A stretch of 64,000 nucleotides of DNA from contig CALSNB010000001.1 in assembly GCA_943787605.1 (NCBI GenBank), forward strand, positions 248,001-312,000, given 5' to 3'. Every line of letters starts with the position of its first letter. Positions within the stretch are counted from its first letter, which is position 1. Source of the DNA: GCA-2697345 sp002697345. GTDB taxonomy: Bacteria; Pseudomonadota; Alphaproteobacteria; Rhodobacterales; Rhodobacteraceae. The notes beneath the pieces were generated by a model. It saw nothing but the letters and a program-made list of their open reading frames with translations. It did no database searches and was not told where the DNA came from. The position numbers were made by a program, and so were the translations under genes. Below are positions 53,996-62,525 of this stretch, piece by piece.

Positions 53996-54136
53996 ATGGT
54001 CAGAAATTTTTGGAATAAAATTGTTAAGTCTCAGGAAAAAAGGGCTGCCTATTATATGCTACAAAGCCTCTCGGATAGACAGCTTTCAGATATCGGTGTC
54101 ACCCGTTCTGAAATTAAATACCGAGTTTATAAATAA
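53996..54136 (+). CDS. DUF1127 micro-protein
   Basis: 46 residues. It ends with the DUF1127 signature LSDRQLSDIGVTRSEIKYRVY, the arginine-rich helix LxDRxLxDIGLxRxDI seen in many alphaproteobacterial small proteins. Some of these bind RNA and tune phosphate or carbon responses. AAAGGAAACACT gives a strong ribosome-binding site before ATG at 53996. A clear terminator follows 11 bp after the stop, so it is a monocistronic unit. A longer frame at 54021-54422 overlaps it and is spurious. Confidence 0.88.
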   Translation: MVRNFWNKIVKSQEKRAAYYMLQSLSDRQLSDIGVTRSEIKYRVYK

Positions 54137-54146
54137 TAAGTATTAT

Positions 54147-54191
54147 CTCCTACTTCTTCTTAAGTTTTATAGGCTTGAAGTAGGAGTTTTT
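54147..54191 (+). terminator. Rho-independent terminator after the DUF1127 gene
   Basis: Arms CTCCTACTTC (54147-54156) and GAAGTAGGAG (54177-54186) pair perfectly over 10 bp with a 20-base loop, and TTTTT follows directly. It lies 11 bp after the DUF1127 stop codon. It is the clearest intrinsic terminator in the window. Confidence 0.85.
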
Positions 54192-54291
54192 ACTTTTAAA
54201 ATAGCACTTTTATTTTCATCGATATATCCCAGTATCACTTCTAATTATTCTCTGTTATACTTTTTGTATGTAGAAAAATCTTTATGGAGTT

Positions 54292-55062
54292 ATGAGCCTT
54301 ATGAAAAAAATAGTATTAGTTACTGGGGGAGGGTCTGGAGTAGGAAGATCCGCAGCATTAGCTCTTTTAAAAGCAGGTTATCAAGTTGTGATAGCTGGTC
54401 GTCGTCAAGAAACATTAGATGAAACGCTGGCTCTAGCAGTTAATGTAGACGGCCAGGATTCTGGATGTCTTGTTTCCATTCAAAGTGATGTAAGTGACCC
54501 TGACTCTGTTGAAGCTCTTTTCGCTGAAATTAAGACTAAGTTTGGAAGGATAGATGTGCTCTTTAATAATGCTGGGGTCAATGTGCCAAGTACGGTGTTT
54601 GGGGATCTTACTTATACCGAATGGAAAGATACCGTTGATGTGAATTTGACAGGTGTTTTCTTATGTGCCAGAGCTGCTTTTAATTTAATGCGCAGTCAGA
54701 AACCACAAGGCGGTAGGATTATAAATAATGGATCAATCTCTGCCCATGTGCCAAGACCGGGCTCAGCGCCATATACATCTACTAAACATGGAGTGAATGG
54801 CTTAACAAAAACGATTGCTCTAGATGGTCGTCCTTATAATATAGCTTGTGGTCAAATTGATATTGGAAATGCGCTAACGCCCATGGCTGCACGTATGGTT
54901 CAGGGGGTACCTCAAGCAGATCTCTCTATCAAGGCGGAGCCGGTCATGGATGTCGAACATATTGGGGATGCAATTGTAACAATGGCTGACTTACCCTTAG
55001 AAACTAACATTCTAAGTATGACAATAATGGCTAGTAAAATGCCTTATGTTGGCAGAGGATAA
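54292..55062 (+). CDS. Short-chain dehydrogenase/reductase (SDR), classical
   Basis: 256 residues. The cofactor motif TGGGSGVG is at 11-18, NNAG near 92-95, and the catalytic residues Ser148, Tyr161 and Lys165 (YTSTK) are all in place; NGSIS supports a classical SDR. The Arg pair in AGRRQE suggests NADP. Two starts compete: ATG 54292, only three bases after GGAG, or ATG 54301 at 12 bases; the latter would remove three residues and not affect the fold. The substrate is unknown. Confidence 0.9.
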   Translation: MSLMKKIVLVTGGGSGVGRSAALALLKAGYQVVIAGRRQETLDETLALAVNVDGQDSGCLVSIQSDVSDPDSVEALFAEIKTKFGRIDVLFNNAGVNVPSTVFGDLTYTEWKDTVDVNLTGVFLCARAAFNLMRSQKPQGGRIINNGSISAHVPRPGSAPYTSTKHGVNGLTKTIALDGRPYNIACGQIDIGNALTPMAARMVQGVPQADLSIKAEPVMDVEHIGDAIVTMADLPLETNILSMTIMASKMPYVGRG

Positions 55063-55091
55063 AAAGTCTTTCCGTTTTGTCTTTAATTAAA

Positions 55092-56099
55092 TCAAGCTGC
55101 TTTAGATTTTTGAGTAAGATTACTCAATACGTTAGCTACTATGTTGTATGATTTTAATCGGGCTTGATGTTCGTGGATCGCTCCAGTCACGATAACCTCA
55201 TCGGGTTTATACTTGGAAATTAAATCACTAAACTGTTTGTGTACTTTTTCAGGGTTGCCAGTAGCAGAACAGGATAAGGACTCATTTACTGCAGATAAAA
55301 GATTAGAAGGAATATGTTCACTAATATTGTGAATGGGAGCAGGTAGCTTCCCAGGTTTTCCAGTCCGCAACCTAACGAAAGATTGTATTTGAGAGGACCT
55401 CAAATACTCAGCTTCTTCGTTTGTATCAGCTGCACAAGCACCGACACCCATCATAAAATATGGTTTCTCAAGCCATTTAGAGGGACGGAAAGTAGTGCGA
55501 TATGTGACAAGTGCCTCTTCAAGCATGCCCGGAGCAAAATGAGAGGCAAAAGCATATGGAAGACCCATATATGCAGCGAATTGCGCGCCGTAGAGGCTCG
55601 ATCCTAATATCCATAAAGGTACGTGAGTTCCTTGACCTGGAACTGCCTTGATTTGCTGATCAGAAGAATCTTCATCTAAATACTGGATTAGTTCATAAAC
55701 ATCGTTAGGAAAATTATCATTGCTGTCTAATTTTCGTCGGAGAGCTCTTGCTGTAAGCATGTCGCTACCTGGGGCTCTTCCAAGGCCTAGATCGATCCTA
55801 TTAGGATGCAAGGTTGCTAGTGTCCCAAACTGCTCTGCGATTACTAATGGAGAATGGTTAGGTAACATTATACCACCAGCACCCACCCGAATTGTTTTTG
55901 TCCCCGCTGCAATATGAGCGATTACTACTGAAGTAGCGGCGCTGGCAATACCTGGCATATTATGGTGTTCCGCTAACCAATAGCGATTATAACCAAGTTT
56001 TTCTGTTTCCTGGGCAAGACTAAGTGAGTTGGCTAAGGCACCCGCAGCATTGCTACCCTCAACGATTGGCGACAGATCTAATACAGAAAAATTATACAT
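55092..56099 (-). CDS. LLM class flavin-dependent oxidoreductase (luciferase-like, MsnO8 type)
   Basis: 335 residues from ATG 56099, preceded by GGAGAGCAA; a TTG start eleven codons upstream is less likely. N-terminal FSVLDLSPIVEG and YNRYWLAEHHNMPGIASAA, VGAGGIMLPNHSPLVIAEQF, then GLGRAPGSDMLTARAL and PLWILGSSLYGAQFAAYMGL place it in the group of FMNH2-dependent monooxygenases related to bacterial luciferase. They use reduced flavin from a partner reductase and oxidise aldehydes, sulphonates or amines. No reductase is next to it; the P450, HpaB and 2OG oxygenases nearby suggest a broad oxidative repertoire. Confidence 0.88.
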   Translation of the reverse strand: MYNFSVLDLSPIVEGSNAAGALANSLSLAQETEKLGYNRYWLAEHHNMPGIASAATSVVIAHIAAGTKTIRVGAGGIMLPNHSPLVIAEQFGTLATLHPNRIDLGLGRAPGSDMLTARALRRKLDSNDNFPNDVYELIQYLDEDSSDQQIKAVPGQGTHVPLWILGSSLYGAQFAAYMGLPYAFASHFAPGMLEEALVTYRTTFRPSKWLEKPYFMMGVGACAADTNEEAEYLRSSQIQSFVRLRTGKPGKLPAPIHNISEHIPSNLLSAVNESLSCSATGNPEKVHKQFSDLISKYKPDEVIVTGAIHEHQARLKSYNIVANVLSNLTQKSKAA

Positions 56100-56237
56100 T
56101 TGCTCTCCGTCTCTTAACTCTAAACTTAACAACTACATTACTTAATAAACTAAAAAAATAAATAATTAAATTAAGAATTGTTTATAATTTGAATTACTGT
56201 AAATTTTACTGACACGGTTGTCAGGGTTTATGAGATA

Positions 56238-57953
56238 ATGAAAAAAAAGCCAATAGGAATGAAAAAGCGTTTAACCAATTATGGGGATGATGATTTTGCC
56301 CTTTTTCTAAGAAAGTCATTTATAAAAGGTTTTGGACATACTGACGACGCATTAGACAAGCCGGTAATAGGGATTATAAATACTTATAGTGATTTTAACT
56401 CTTGTCATGGAAATCTTAATGGTCTTGTTGAAGCATCTAAAGCTGGAGTTTTAGCAGCAGGAGCATTGCCGCTTTCATTCCCCACTATTAGCTTGCACGA
56501 AAGTTTTTCTTTCCCGACTTCAATGTATTTAAGAAACCTTATGGCGATGGATACAGAGGAAATGATGAAGGCCCTCCCTTTAGATGCGTGTATATTGATA
56601 GGTGGGTGCGACAAGACTGTTCCCGCACAAATTATGGGTGCTTTAAGTGCGAATATACCGTTTGTACAATTAGTAACTGGACCAATGAGCGTCGGAAGCT
56701 TTAAGGGAGATCGAGTAGGGGCTTGCACCGACTGTAGACGAATTTGGGCAGATTATCGATCAAATAATTTAACTGATGAGGATGTGCTGGAGGCAAGTAA
56801 CCAGCTTGTACCCACTGTTGGAACATGTGGAGTGATGGGTACCGCAAGTACTATGGCGTTAATGGTCGAAACATTAGGTTTGATGGTGCCAGGGGGTGCG
56901 TGTGCACCAGCTGTTTCTGCTCAAAGAGTAAGAATTGCCGAGGAGAGTGGCACCTTAGCTGTAAAAATAGCAAATCTCAATAACAACCCGCGTGACTGGT
57001 TGACTGAAAGGTCATTCGAGAATGCCCTTCGTGTACTGCTTGCTGTTGGTGGCTCTACAAACGGCATAATTCATTTAACTGCAATGGCAGGTCGGGTGGG
57101 TATAAACCTCAGTCTTGATAGACTAGATGAATTAGGCGCAAATACACCCGTAATTGTTGATCTGAAGCCATCAGGCGAAGGTTACATGGAAGATTTAGAT
57201 AAGGCTGGTGGTTTAGTGAGGATTTTAACTGAAATAGAAGATCTATTACACTTAGATGAATTGACAGTATCGGGAGAAACATTAAATCAAGTCATTAAAA
57301 GAACTCGCAGGGGTTGGCCTCAGACGGTTGTAAGAACACGAAAAACGCCAGTTTTTGATTCTGGTGGACTTGCGGTCCTAAAAGGTAATTTAGCACCTGA
57401 TGGGGCTATAATAAAACAATCTTCTGCTAGTTCAAAGTTAGTAAATCACCAAGGCAGAGCAGTAGTATTTGATGGGCTAGCTGACTTATCAAACCGAATT
57501 GATGACGAGGATCTTGATGTTAGTTCAAAAGATATTTTAGTGCTTAAAAATATTGGGCCCAAAGGGGCACCTGGTATGCCAGAGGCGGGCTTGATTCCTA
57601 TACCTAAAAAATTGGCTCGAATGGGAGTAAAAGATATGGTGCGGATATCTGATGGTCGGATGAGTGGGACCGCTTCAGGTACAATCGTATTACACGTGGC
57701 GCCAGAGGCTGCCGTTGGAGGTCCTCTGAATTATGTAAAAAATGGTGATGAAATTTATCTGAATGTTAATACTCGAACATTAAAACTGTTAGTAAGCGAT
57801 GAAGAATTACAAGTCCGAAAGAAAATGATGCCAATAATAACAACTTCACCTAAAAGGGGTTATGGAAAACTATTTCATGAACATGTAACGCAAGCTCCTC
57901 AAGGGGTAGATTTTGACTTTTTATTGGGGGTTGATGATGAGAATAAACTTTAA
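56238..57953 (+). CDS. IlvD/Edd family dehydratase (sugar-acid dehydratase-like)
   Basis: 571 residues, the size of pentonate/hexonate dehydratases such as L-arabinonate dehydratase. Three cysteines that should bind a [2Fe-2S] cluster are Cys56 (NSCHGNL), Cys124 (GGCDKTVP) and Cys197 (GTCGVMGTAST). The Mg-binding and catalytic KPSGEG and GRMSGTASGTIVLHVAPEA are also present. It removes water from a sugar acid to give a 2-keto-3-deoxy acid. The 2OG oxygenase and lactonase-like genes downstream could belong to the same transcript, and a lactonase before a sugar-acid dehydratase would make metabolic sense. Confidence 0.88.
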   Translation: MKKKPIGMKKRLTNYGDDDFALFLRKSFIKGFGHTDDALDKPVIGIINTYSDFNSCHGNLNGLVEASKAGVLAAGALPLSFPTISLHESFSFPTSMYLRNLMAMDTEEMMKALPLDACILIGGCDKTVPAQIMGALSANIPFVQLVTGPMSVGSFKGDRVGACTDCRRIWADYRSNNLTDEDVLEASNQLVPTVGTCGVMGTASTMALMVETLGLMVPGGACAPAVSAQRVRIAEESGTLAVKIANLNNNPRDWLTERSFENALRVLLAVGGSTNGIIHLTAMAGRVGINLSLDRLDELGANTPVIVDLKPSGEGYMEDLDKAGGLVRILTEIEDLLHLDELTVSGETLNQVIKRTRRGWPQTVVRTRKTPVFDSGGLAVLKGNLAPDGAIIKQSSASSKLVNHQGRAVVFDGLADLSNRIDDEDLDVSSKDILVLKNIGPKGAPGMPEAGLIPIPKKLARMGVKDMVRISDGRMSGTASGTIVLHVAPEAAVGGPLNYVKNGDEIYLNVNTRTLKLLVSDEELQVRKKMMPIITTSPKRGYGKLFHEHVTQAPQGVDFDFLLGVDDENKL

Positions 57954-57996
57954 GTGGAAAAATTTATAAATCTCTTTACCAATTGGGGTACATAAA

Positions 57997-58509
57997 ATGA
58001 CTAATTTTACTGAAATTCCTATCTTAGATCTTTCAGCTCTAATTAAAGGTGGTGACACAAAAAATTTAGCTCAAGAGTTTAGAAAAGCTTATGGAACGAC
58101 AGGCTTTTCATATGTAATAAATCATGGGATCGAACAGTCTTTAATAGACTCTGTATTCGAGATGTCAAAAAAGTTTCATGATCAAGAGTTAGACAAAAAA
58201 ATGTGTTTTCAGATTGATAAAACACATCGAGGATATATTCCAATAAACACCTCTACTGACGTCACTACTGATCTAGCAAAAGTCACTAAGCCTAATCAAT
58301 CAGCTTCCTATATGATAATGAAAGAAGACATAGCAATAAACCCAGATATCTACCTATCTGGGCCAAATCAATGGCCTGATGTTCTAGGGTTTAGAGATGC
58401 GTGTGAGGCTTATGTAGCAGAAATGTCTGAGTTGGGTCGAAAGTTAATGGGACTAGCTTTACAATCCATAGAAGTTGATGACACTAGTATCTTGAAGTCT
58501 TTTCAGTGA
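57997..58509 (+). CDS. Isopenicillin N synthase-like 2OG/Fe(II) oxygenase, N-terminal fragment
   Basis: 170 residues. It carries the non-haem dioxygenase N-terminal region: EIPILDLSALI, then TTGFSYVINHGIEQSLID, and RGYIPIN. The frame stops at KSFQ just before the expected jelly roll. One extra T in the T4 run at 58500-58503 causes it: in the next frame the text resumes as SDPTTWLRLLHYPP with no residue missing. The two pieces together give an enzyme of about 315 residues, the usual length. Either translation slips at TTT-C, the sequence has an error, or the gene is a recent pseudogene. Confidence 0.75.
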   Translation: MTNFTEIPILDLSALIKGGDTKNLAQEFRKAYGTTGFSYVINHGIEQSLIDSVFEMSKKFHDQELDKKMCFQIDKTHRGYIPINTSTDVTTDLAKVTKPNQSASYMIMKEDIAINPDIYLSGPNQWPDVLGFRDACEAYVAEMSELGRKLMGLALQSIEVDDTSILKSFQ

Positions 58510-58522
58510 CCCCACAACATGG

Positions 58523-58945
58523 TTGCGATTGCTTCATTATCCGCCACAGTCTCCAAGGGCGGAGAAAGATTTATATGGTTCGGCTCCTCATAAAGATTTT
58601 GGTTGTTTAACCCTTTTGGCTCAGGATGATGTTGGTGGCCTGCAAGTAATGAGCCCTTCTGGAAATTGGGTGGACGCACCGCGCATACCTGGTAGTTTTG
58701 TGGTAAATGTTGGAGATATGTTACGTCGGTTGTCTAATGGAATCCTCCTTTCAACACCTCACCGTGTAATTAATAAATCAGGTCGTGAACGGTACTCGTG
58801 CCCCTTCTTTTTTGATCCTCATGTAAACACGGTTATCGAACCTATAAAAGGCACTGGCAATCCTATCTTTGAGCCATTACTTTTTGCTAATTTTCTTAAA
58901 AGTGAGTTAGAGGCTAGTTATCAGGCGCATCAAGCAAAGCAGTAA
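58523..58945 (+). CDS. Isopenicillin N synthase-like 2OG/Fe(II) oxygenase, C-terminal fragment
   Basis: 140 residues, the jelly-roll catalytic half. Metal ligands are the His and Asp of SAPHKDFGCLTLL and the distal His of STPHRVINKSG; RERYSCPFFF contains the RxS that anchors 2-oxoglutarate. GNWVDAPRIPGSFVVNVGDML is the conserved centre. All catalytic residues are intact, which argues the split is recent or only apparent. The homologous frame is open from 58502 and has no ribosome-binding site of its own near 58523. A metallo-beta-lactamase-fold gene follows 27 bp downstream. Confidence 0.75.
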   Translation: MRLLHYPPQSPRAEKDLYGSAPHKDFGCLTLLAQDDVGGLQVMSPSGNWVDAPRIPGSFVVNVGDMLRRLSNGILLSTPHRVINKSGRERYSCPFFFDPHVNTVIEPIKGTGNPIFEPLLFANFLKSELEASYQAHQAKQ

Positions 58946-58972
58946 AAATATACTTTAATAGGAGCTAAAACG

Positions 58973-59791
58973 ATGGACAAAATTTGGGAAGTTTATGCCT
59001 TAAAATATGCTGAAAGAGATGACCGATTCCGGAGCGATAGCTTTATTTTGGATACTAATCACGCAGGAATACATCCCATGGATTACTTTGTATGGGTTTT
59101 AAAATCTGAACATGAAATTATTTTAGTTGATACAGGCTTTGATGTTGATGAAGCACGTCGGAGATCGCGTCCCATAATCAGAGCGCCCCAAAAAGCTTTA
59201 AGTGCATTAAATCTGCGGCCAGAAGATATAACAAAAATAATTATTACCCATCTTCATTATGATCATGCAGGAAGCTTAAAAGACTTTCCAAATTCTAAAT
59301 TTTATGTGCAGTCAGCAGAGCTCGCCTACGCTACGGGCCCCTGCATGTGCGAAGATACACTCAGAATGCCATACACTGGAGAGCATATTTGCGATATTGT
59401 TCGTGCCCTATATACTGGTAAGGTGATTTTTTCAGATGGCGATATGGAGGTATCACCAGGTGTTACAGTTCACTGTGTCGGCGGACACTCGCGAGGTCTT
59501 CAGGTTGTCCGCGTGAAGACTCAAAACGGTTGGCTCTGTTTGGCTTCAGATGCAACACATTATTATGAAAACTTTATAACTCGAAAGCCTTTCCCAATTG
59601 TTGTTGATGTAGAAGAAATGCTCAAAGGTTTTGATGTGATACAGGACTTGGCAAGTGATCGATCTTTAATAATTCCAGGCCATGATCCCTTGGTTAGAAC
59701 ATTATTTCCTAAAGATGGGGATAGCGGGTTCCTATGGCGCTTAGACGTTGGGACAATAAACAAACTGCCTGAATGGAACGAATCCATTTAA
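58973..59791 (+). CDS. Metallo-beta-lactamase-fold hydrolase, N-acyl homoserine lactonase-like
   Basis: 272 residues. Metal ligands HLHYDHAG at 93-100, a later His in HCVGGHSRGLQ near 168, Asp in LASDATHYYENF near 190 and His in IIPGHDP near 240 form a two-zinc site. The size, N-terminal YALKYAERDDRFRSD and the HSRGLQ/DATHYYEN features match the AHL lactonase (AiiA/AttM) group. Members open lactones, so the enzyme could quench quorum signals or hydrolyse a sugar lactone for the IlvD/Edd dehydratase just upstream. Context favours the latter, but not firmly. Confidence 0.83.
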   Translation: MDKIWEVYALKYAERDDRFRSDSFILDTNHAGIHPMDYFVWVLKSEHEIILVDTGFDVDEARRRSRPIIRAPQKALSALNLRPEDITKIIITHLHYDHAGSLKDFPNSKFYVQSAELAYATGPCMCEDTLRMPYTGEHICDIVRALYTGKVIFSDGDMEVSPGVTVHCVGGHSRGLQVVRVKTQNGWLCLASDATHYYENFITRKPFPIVVDVEEMLKGFDVIQDLASDRSLIIPGHDPLVRTLFPKDGDSGFLWRLDVGTINKLPEWNESI

Positions 59792-59929
59792 GTGGAATTA
59801 ATATTTTTGGACCTGTCGAGGGAAATATATTTAAACAGTCTATTTGCATAGTATTAATGTTTTATGCCATAAAAACAATGTTAGTTCAGTATTATGATCA
59901 TAGTTGGTAAAATTTAAGGAAGTTAAGTT

Positions 59930-60718
59930 ATGGATTACACTAATATTCAAAATATAATTGATTTGGATGAATGCCCTTTAGGGAACGCTAACTTTACTGA
60001 ATTATGTCAAAAGAAAATTGATGAAAATGGAGTTTTGACACTTCCAAAGTTCTTAAACGAACAGGTCATTAAGTACTTAGTCGAAGAGGCTAGTGCGGCT
60101 CAACATAAGGCATTTTATTCTAACTCTACTCATAATGTATACTTAACTAAAAATAATCCAGACTATGATGATGAGCATGTTTTTAACAGGCAGGTTGTGT
60201 CCTCAAAAGGATGTATAACTGATGACCAAATTTCAGAAATTTCTCCTTTAAAGACTTTGTATCAATCAAATATCTTTAGGGATTTTTTAGCAAAGGTTCT
60301 TAATGAACAAAAACTATTTGAATATGAGGATCCTATGTCCTCAATAAATGTGCACTATGCCTCTGAAGGTCAGGAGTTGGGGTGGCATTTTGATAATTCA
60401 AGCTTTGCAATAACGTTACTTTTACAGGCCCCAGAGGCCGGTGGTTCCTTTGAATATATTAAAGATTTTAGAGACTCTGAGGCTGGAGAAATGAATTTTG
60501 AAGGAGTTGAGTCTTTACTAGATGGAATAAAAAAACCTGAATTTTTAAAAGTAGAACCTGGAACACTTGTCTTATTTCGGGGTAAAAACTCTATTCATCG
60601 TGTCACACCTACTAGAGGTAATAAAACAAGAATGTTAGTTGTTTTGGCGTATAATACGAAACCTGGAGTATCATTATCCAAGTCAGCTCAAATGACTTTT
60701 TTTGGCCGAGTAGCGTAA
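59930..60718 (+). CDS. 2OG/Fe(II) oxygenase (ArpA/prolyl hydroxylase-type)
   Basis: 262 residues. The facial triad is His153 and Asp155 in GWHFDNSSFAITLLLQ and His223 in KNSIHRVTPTRGNKTR, with Arg234 as 2-oxoglutarate ligand. This is the P4H-like sub-fold seen in ArpA-type and amino acid chlorinase/hydroxylase families. In radical halogenases the Asp is replaced by Ala or Gly, but here Asp is present, so it should hydroxylate. The converging P450 gene begins 11 bp after its stop, and the operon partner upstream is 138 bp away. Substrate unknown; free amino acids are frequent targets. Confidence 0.82.
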   Translation: MDYTNIQNIIDLDECPLGNANFTELCQKKIDENGVLTLPKFLNEQVIKYLVEEASAAQHKAFYSNSTHNVYLTKNNPDYDDEHVFNRQVVSSKGCITDDQISEISPLKTLYQSNIFRDFLAKVLNEQKLFEYEDPMSSINVHYASEGQELGWHFDNSSFAITLLLQAPEAGGSFEYIKDFRDSEAGEMNFEGVESLLDGIKKPEFLKVEPGTLVLFRGKNSIHRVTPTRGNKTRMLVVLAYNTKPGVSLSKSAQMTFFGRVA

Positions 60719-60729
60719 GTATTCAAATA

Positions 60730-61953
60730 TTAGGTTTCTACAATAAGTTCTTTTAATCCGTGAAAATGATAAAGATCTGCATATTGTGGTACCTGTTTGA
60801 TTTTAATTTTTGGGCATCGGTTAAAAAGGACAGCAAGCCCAACTTTCAATTCAAGTCTCGCTAAAGGAGCTCCAACACAAAAATGAATGCCTCCACCAAA
60901 AGCTGTATTAGTTTTAATTGGTCTTGTAGGAAGGAATACTTCTGGACTGTCCCATGCCTTGGGATCTCTCCCTGCTGCTCCTAACATTAGCGCCACTTCG
61001 TCGCCTCTTTTAAAGCTATGACCCTCTAAGTGAACATCCTCGTAAGCATAGCGAGTAAACATATGTAATGGGGGATCAAATCGTAATATTTCTTCAATAG
61101 TTTTGCCAATATTACTCTCCTCAAGGCAAACTCTGTTAACTTTACTTTCAAGTAATGTTTTTACACCATTTCCAATTGAATGAACTGTGGCTTCATGACC
61201 TGCATTTAAGAGAAGTATACAGGTTGTAATCAGTTCATCTGTGCTTAATTTCTCACCCTCTTCTTCTGCTTGTATTAAATGGGTAATTAAGTCATCTGCG
61301 GGCTTATTTCTTTTTTCCTTAACATAGTAATTCATAAAAGAGACAAATTCTTCACAGGATTTTACAGCTCTATCCTCTATTTCGCGATTTCGGCGTGCTT
61401 GGTACATTGAAACCATATCGTTCGACCATTTAAGCAATTGATTTGACATATTTTCAGGCACGCCTAATAAGCGTGCAATTACTATGACCGGAATTTGGTT
61501 CGCATAACTCGGTATAAGATCAAAGTCATTGGACGGAAACTTATCAATTAATTGGTTACACAGGACATTTATTTCTGGTTCTAATTCTTTAATTCTACGC
61601 GAAGTAAAGGCTCGCATAACCAAACCTCTTAACCTGGTATGTGCGGGAGGTTCTAGTTCTAGCATGGAGTGTGCTTCATTTTTATAAAAGGGTAAAAGAT
61701 GCTGTGGAATACTTTGAACTAACTCCTTTGGAACTTCTCTTCCAAATCTGCGGTCCTTAAGGATCGCAGCAGTCATGCTGTGATCAAAAGTTGTAACCAT
61801 GGAATAGTCTTTCCAATACACGAATGGTCCAATTTCCCTTACATTTTTATAGAAATGGTATGGGTCCTGAACAAAATCTGGATCAGTTGGTATTTGGCTA
61901 ATTTCTTTCATATTAAAATCTTTTTCTACGGAAAATTTCTTGAGTTCTATCAT
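60730..61953 (-). CDS. Cytochrome P450
   Basis: 407 residues, a soluble bacterial P450. The haem-binding loop FGGGIHFCVGAPLARLE places the thiolate ligand at Cys359, the ExxR of helix K is in EEILRFDPP, and helix I has LLNAGHEATVHSIGNG. In that helix the usual catalytic threonine position is alanine (AGHEAT), as in the CYP107-like macrolide hydroxylases, where substrate takes over proton delivery. No ferredoxin or reductase gene is beside it, so redox partners must come from elsewhere. Start at 61953; a second ATG 14 codons later is possible. Confidence 0.93.
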   Translation of the reverse strand: MIELKKFSVEKDFNMKEISQIPTDPDFVQDPYHFYKNVREIGPFVYWKDYSMVTTFDHSMTAAILKDRRFGREVPKELVQSIPQHLLPFYKNEAHSMLELEPPAHTRLRGLVMRAFTSRRIKELEPEINVLCNQLIDKFPSNDFDLIPSYANQIPVIVIARLLGVPENMSNQLLKWSNDMVSMYQARRNREIEDRAVKSCEEFVSFMNYYVKEKRNKPADDLITHLIQAEEEGEKLSTDELITTCILLLNAGHEATVHSIGNGVKTLLESKVNRVCLEESNIGKTIEEILRFDPPLHMFTRYAYEDVHLEGHSFKRGDEVALMLGAAGRDPKAWDSPEVFLPTRPIKTNTAFGGGIHFCVGAPLARLELKVGLAVLFNRCPKIKIKQVPQYADLYHFHGLKELIVET

Positions 61954-62081
61954 TTATTGAGTTTTACTACTTCTAAAGCCTATGGTTTTTTTTTAAGAAT
62001 TAAAATCTATTTCTTAAGAAAAGTTGTCCTGTGAGATCTAAAAATACATTCTGATCTTGCATATTACTGAGGAGTAAACTG

Positions 62082-62495
62082 ATGGTATCAAAATTATGGA
62101 AAGATCAATCCTTTTCTGTTAGCCACGCTGATGGAACTGGAACTACTACAGGAGGATTTGAGGCTGGACTAAGATCATTTTTTGAATATCGCGATTTAGG
62201 AATAAAAGATGCGACTAAAGGAAAGTTTGTTGCACATGTAATTCGGGCAGTCCCAGGTATACATACAGAACCACAATGGCATGTACACAATTTAGACTTC
62301 CAAATGGTTTACATCCTTAAAGGTTGGGTGAAGTTTGAATACGAGGGAGAGGGGGAAATAACTCTCCGCTCTGGTTCATCTGCCTTGCAACCACCTGGAA
62401 TTCAGCATCGAGAGATTTCCCATAGTGATGATTTGGAATTGATTGAAATTTGTTCACCTGCGGAGTTTAAGACAGACTTAATTGATACTCCCTGA
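62082..62495 (+). CDS. Small cupin-domain protein
   Basis: 137 residues, a single beta-barrel cupin. The two motifs are seen as EPQWHVHNLDFQMVYILKGWVKFEY (motif 1 with two histidines and later aspartate/glutamine) and SALQPPGIQHREISHSDDLELIEI (motif 2 histidine). Such cupins bind a divalent metal and act as dioxygenases, isomerases or sensors. AGGAG lies just before the ATG. It is 30 bp before a PhzF-family gene and probably in one transcript with it. No substrate is suggested by the sequence. Confidence 0.82.
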   Translation: MVSKLWKDQSFSVSHADGTGTTTGGFEAGLRSFFEYRDLGIKDATKGKFVAHVIRAVPGIHTEPQWHVHNLDFQMVYILKGWVKFEYEGEGEITLRSGSSALQPPGIQHREISHSDDLELIEICSPAEFKTDLIDTP

Positions 62496-62525
62496 GATAT
62501 TATTTGAAAAATATTGAGATAAAAT

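Noticed and set aside
54021..54422. 133-codon open frame on the plus strand across the DUF1127 gene, its terminator and the SDR start
   Set aside because: It overlaps two recognisable genes in another frame, runs through a strong terminator hairpin and has no family-like motifs.
61780..62034. 84-codon plus-strand frame over the start of the P450 gene
   Set aside because: It lies mostly antisense to a well-supported P450, and its tail is AT-rich spacer.
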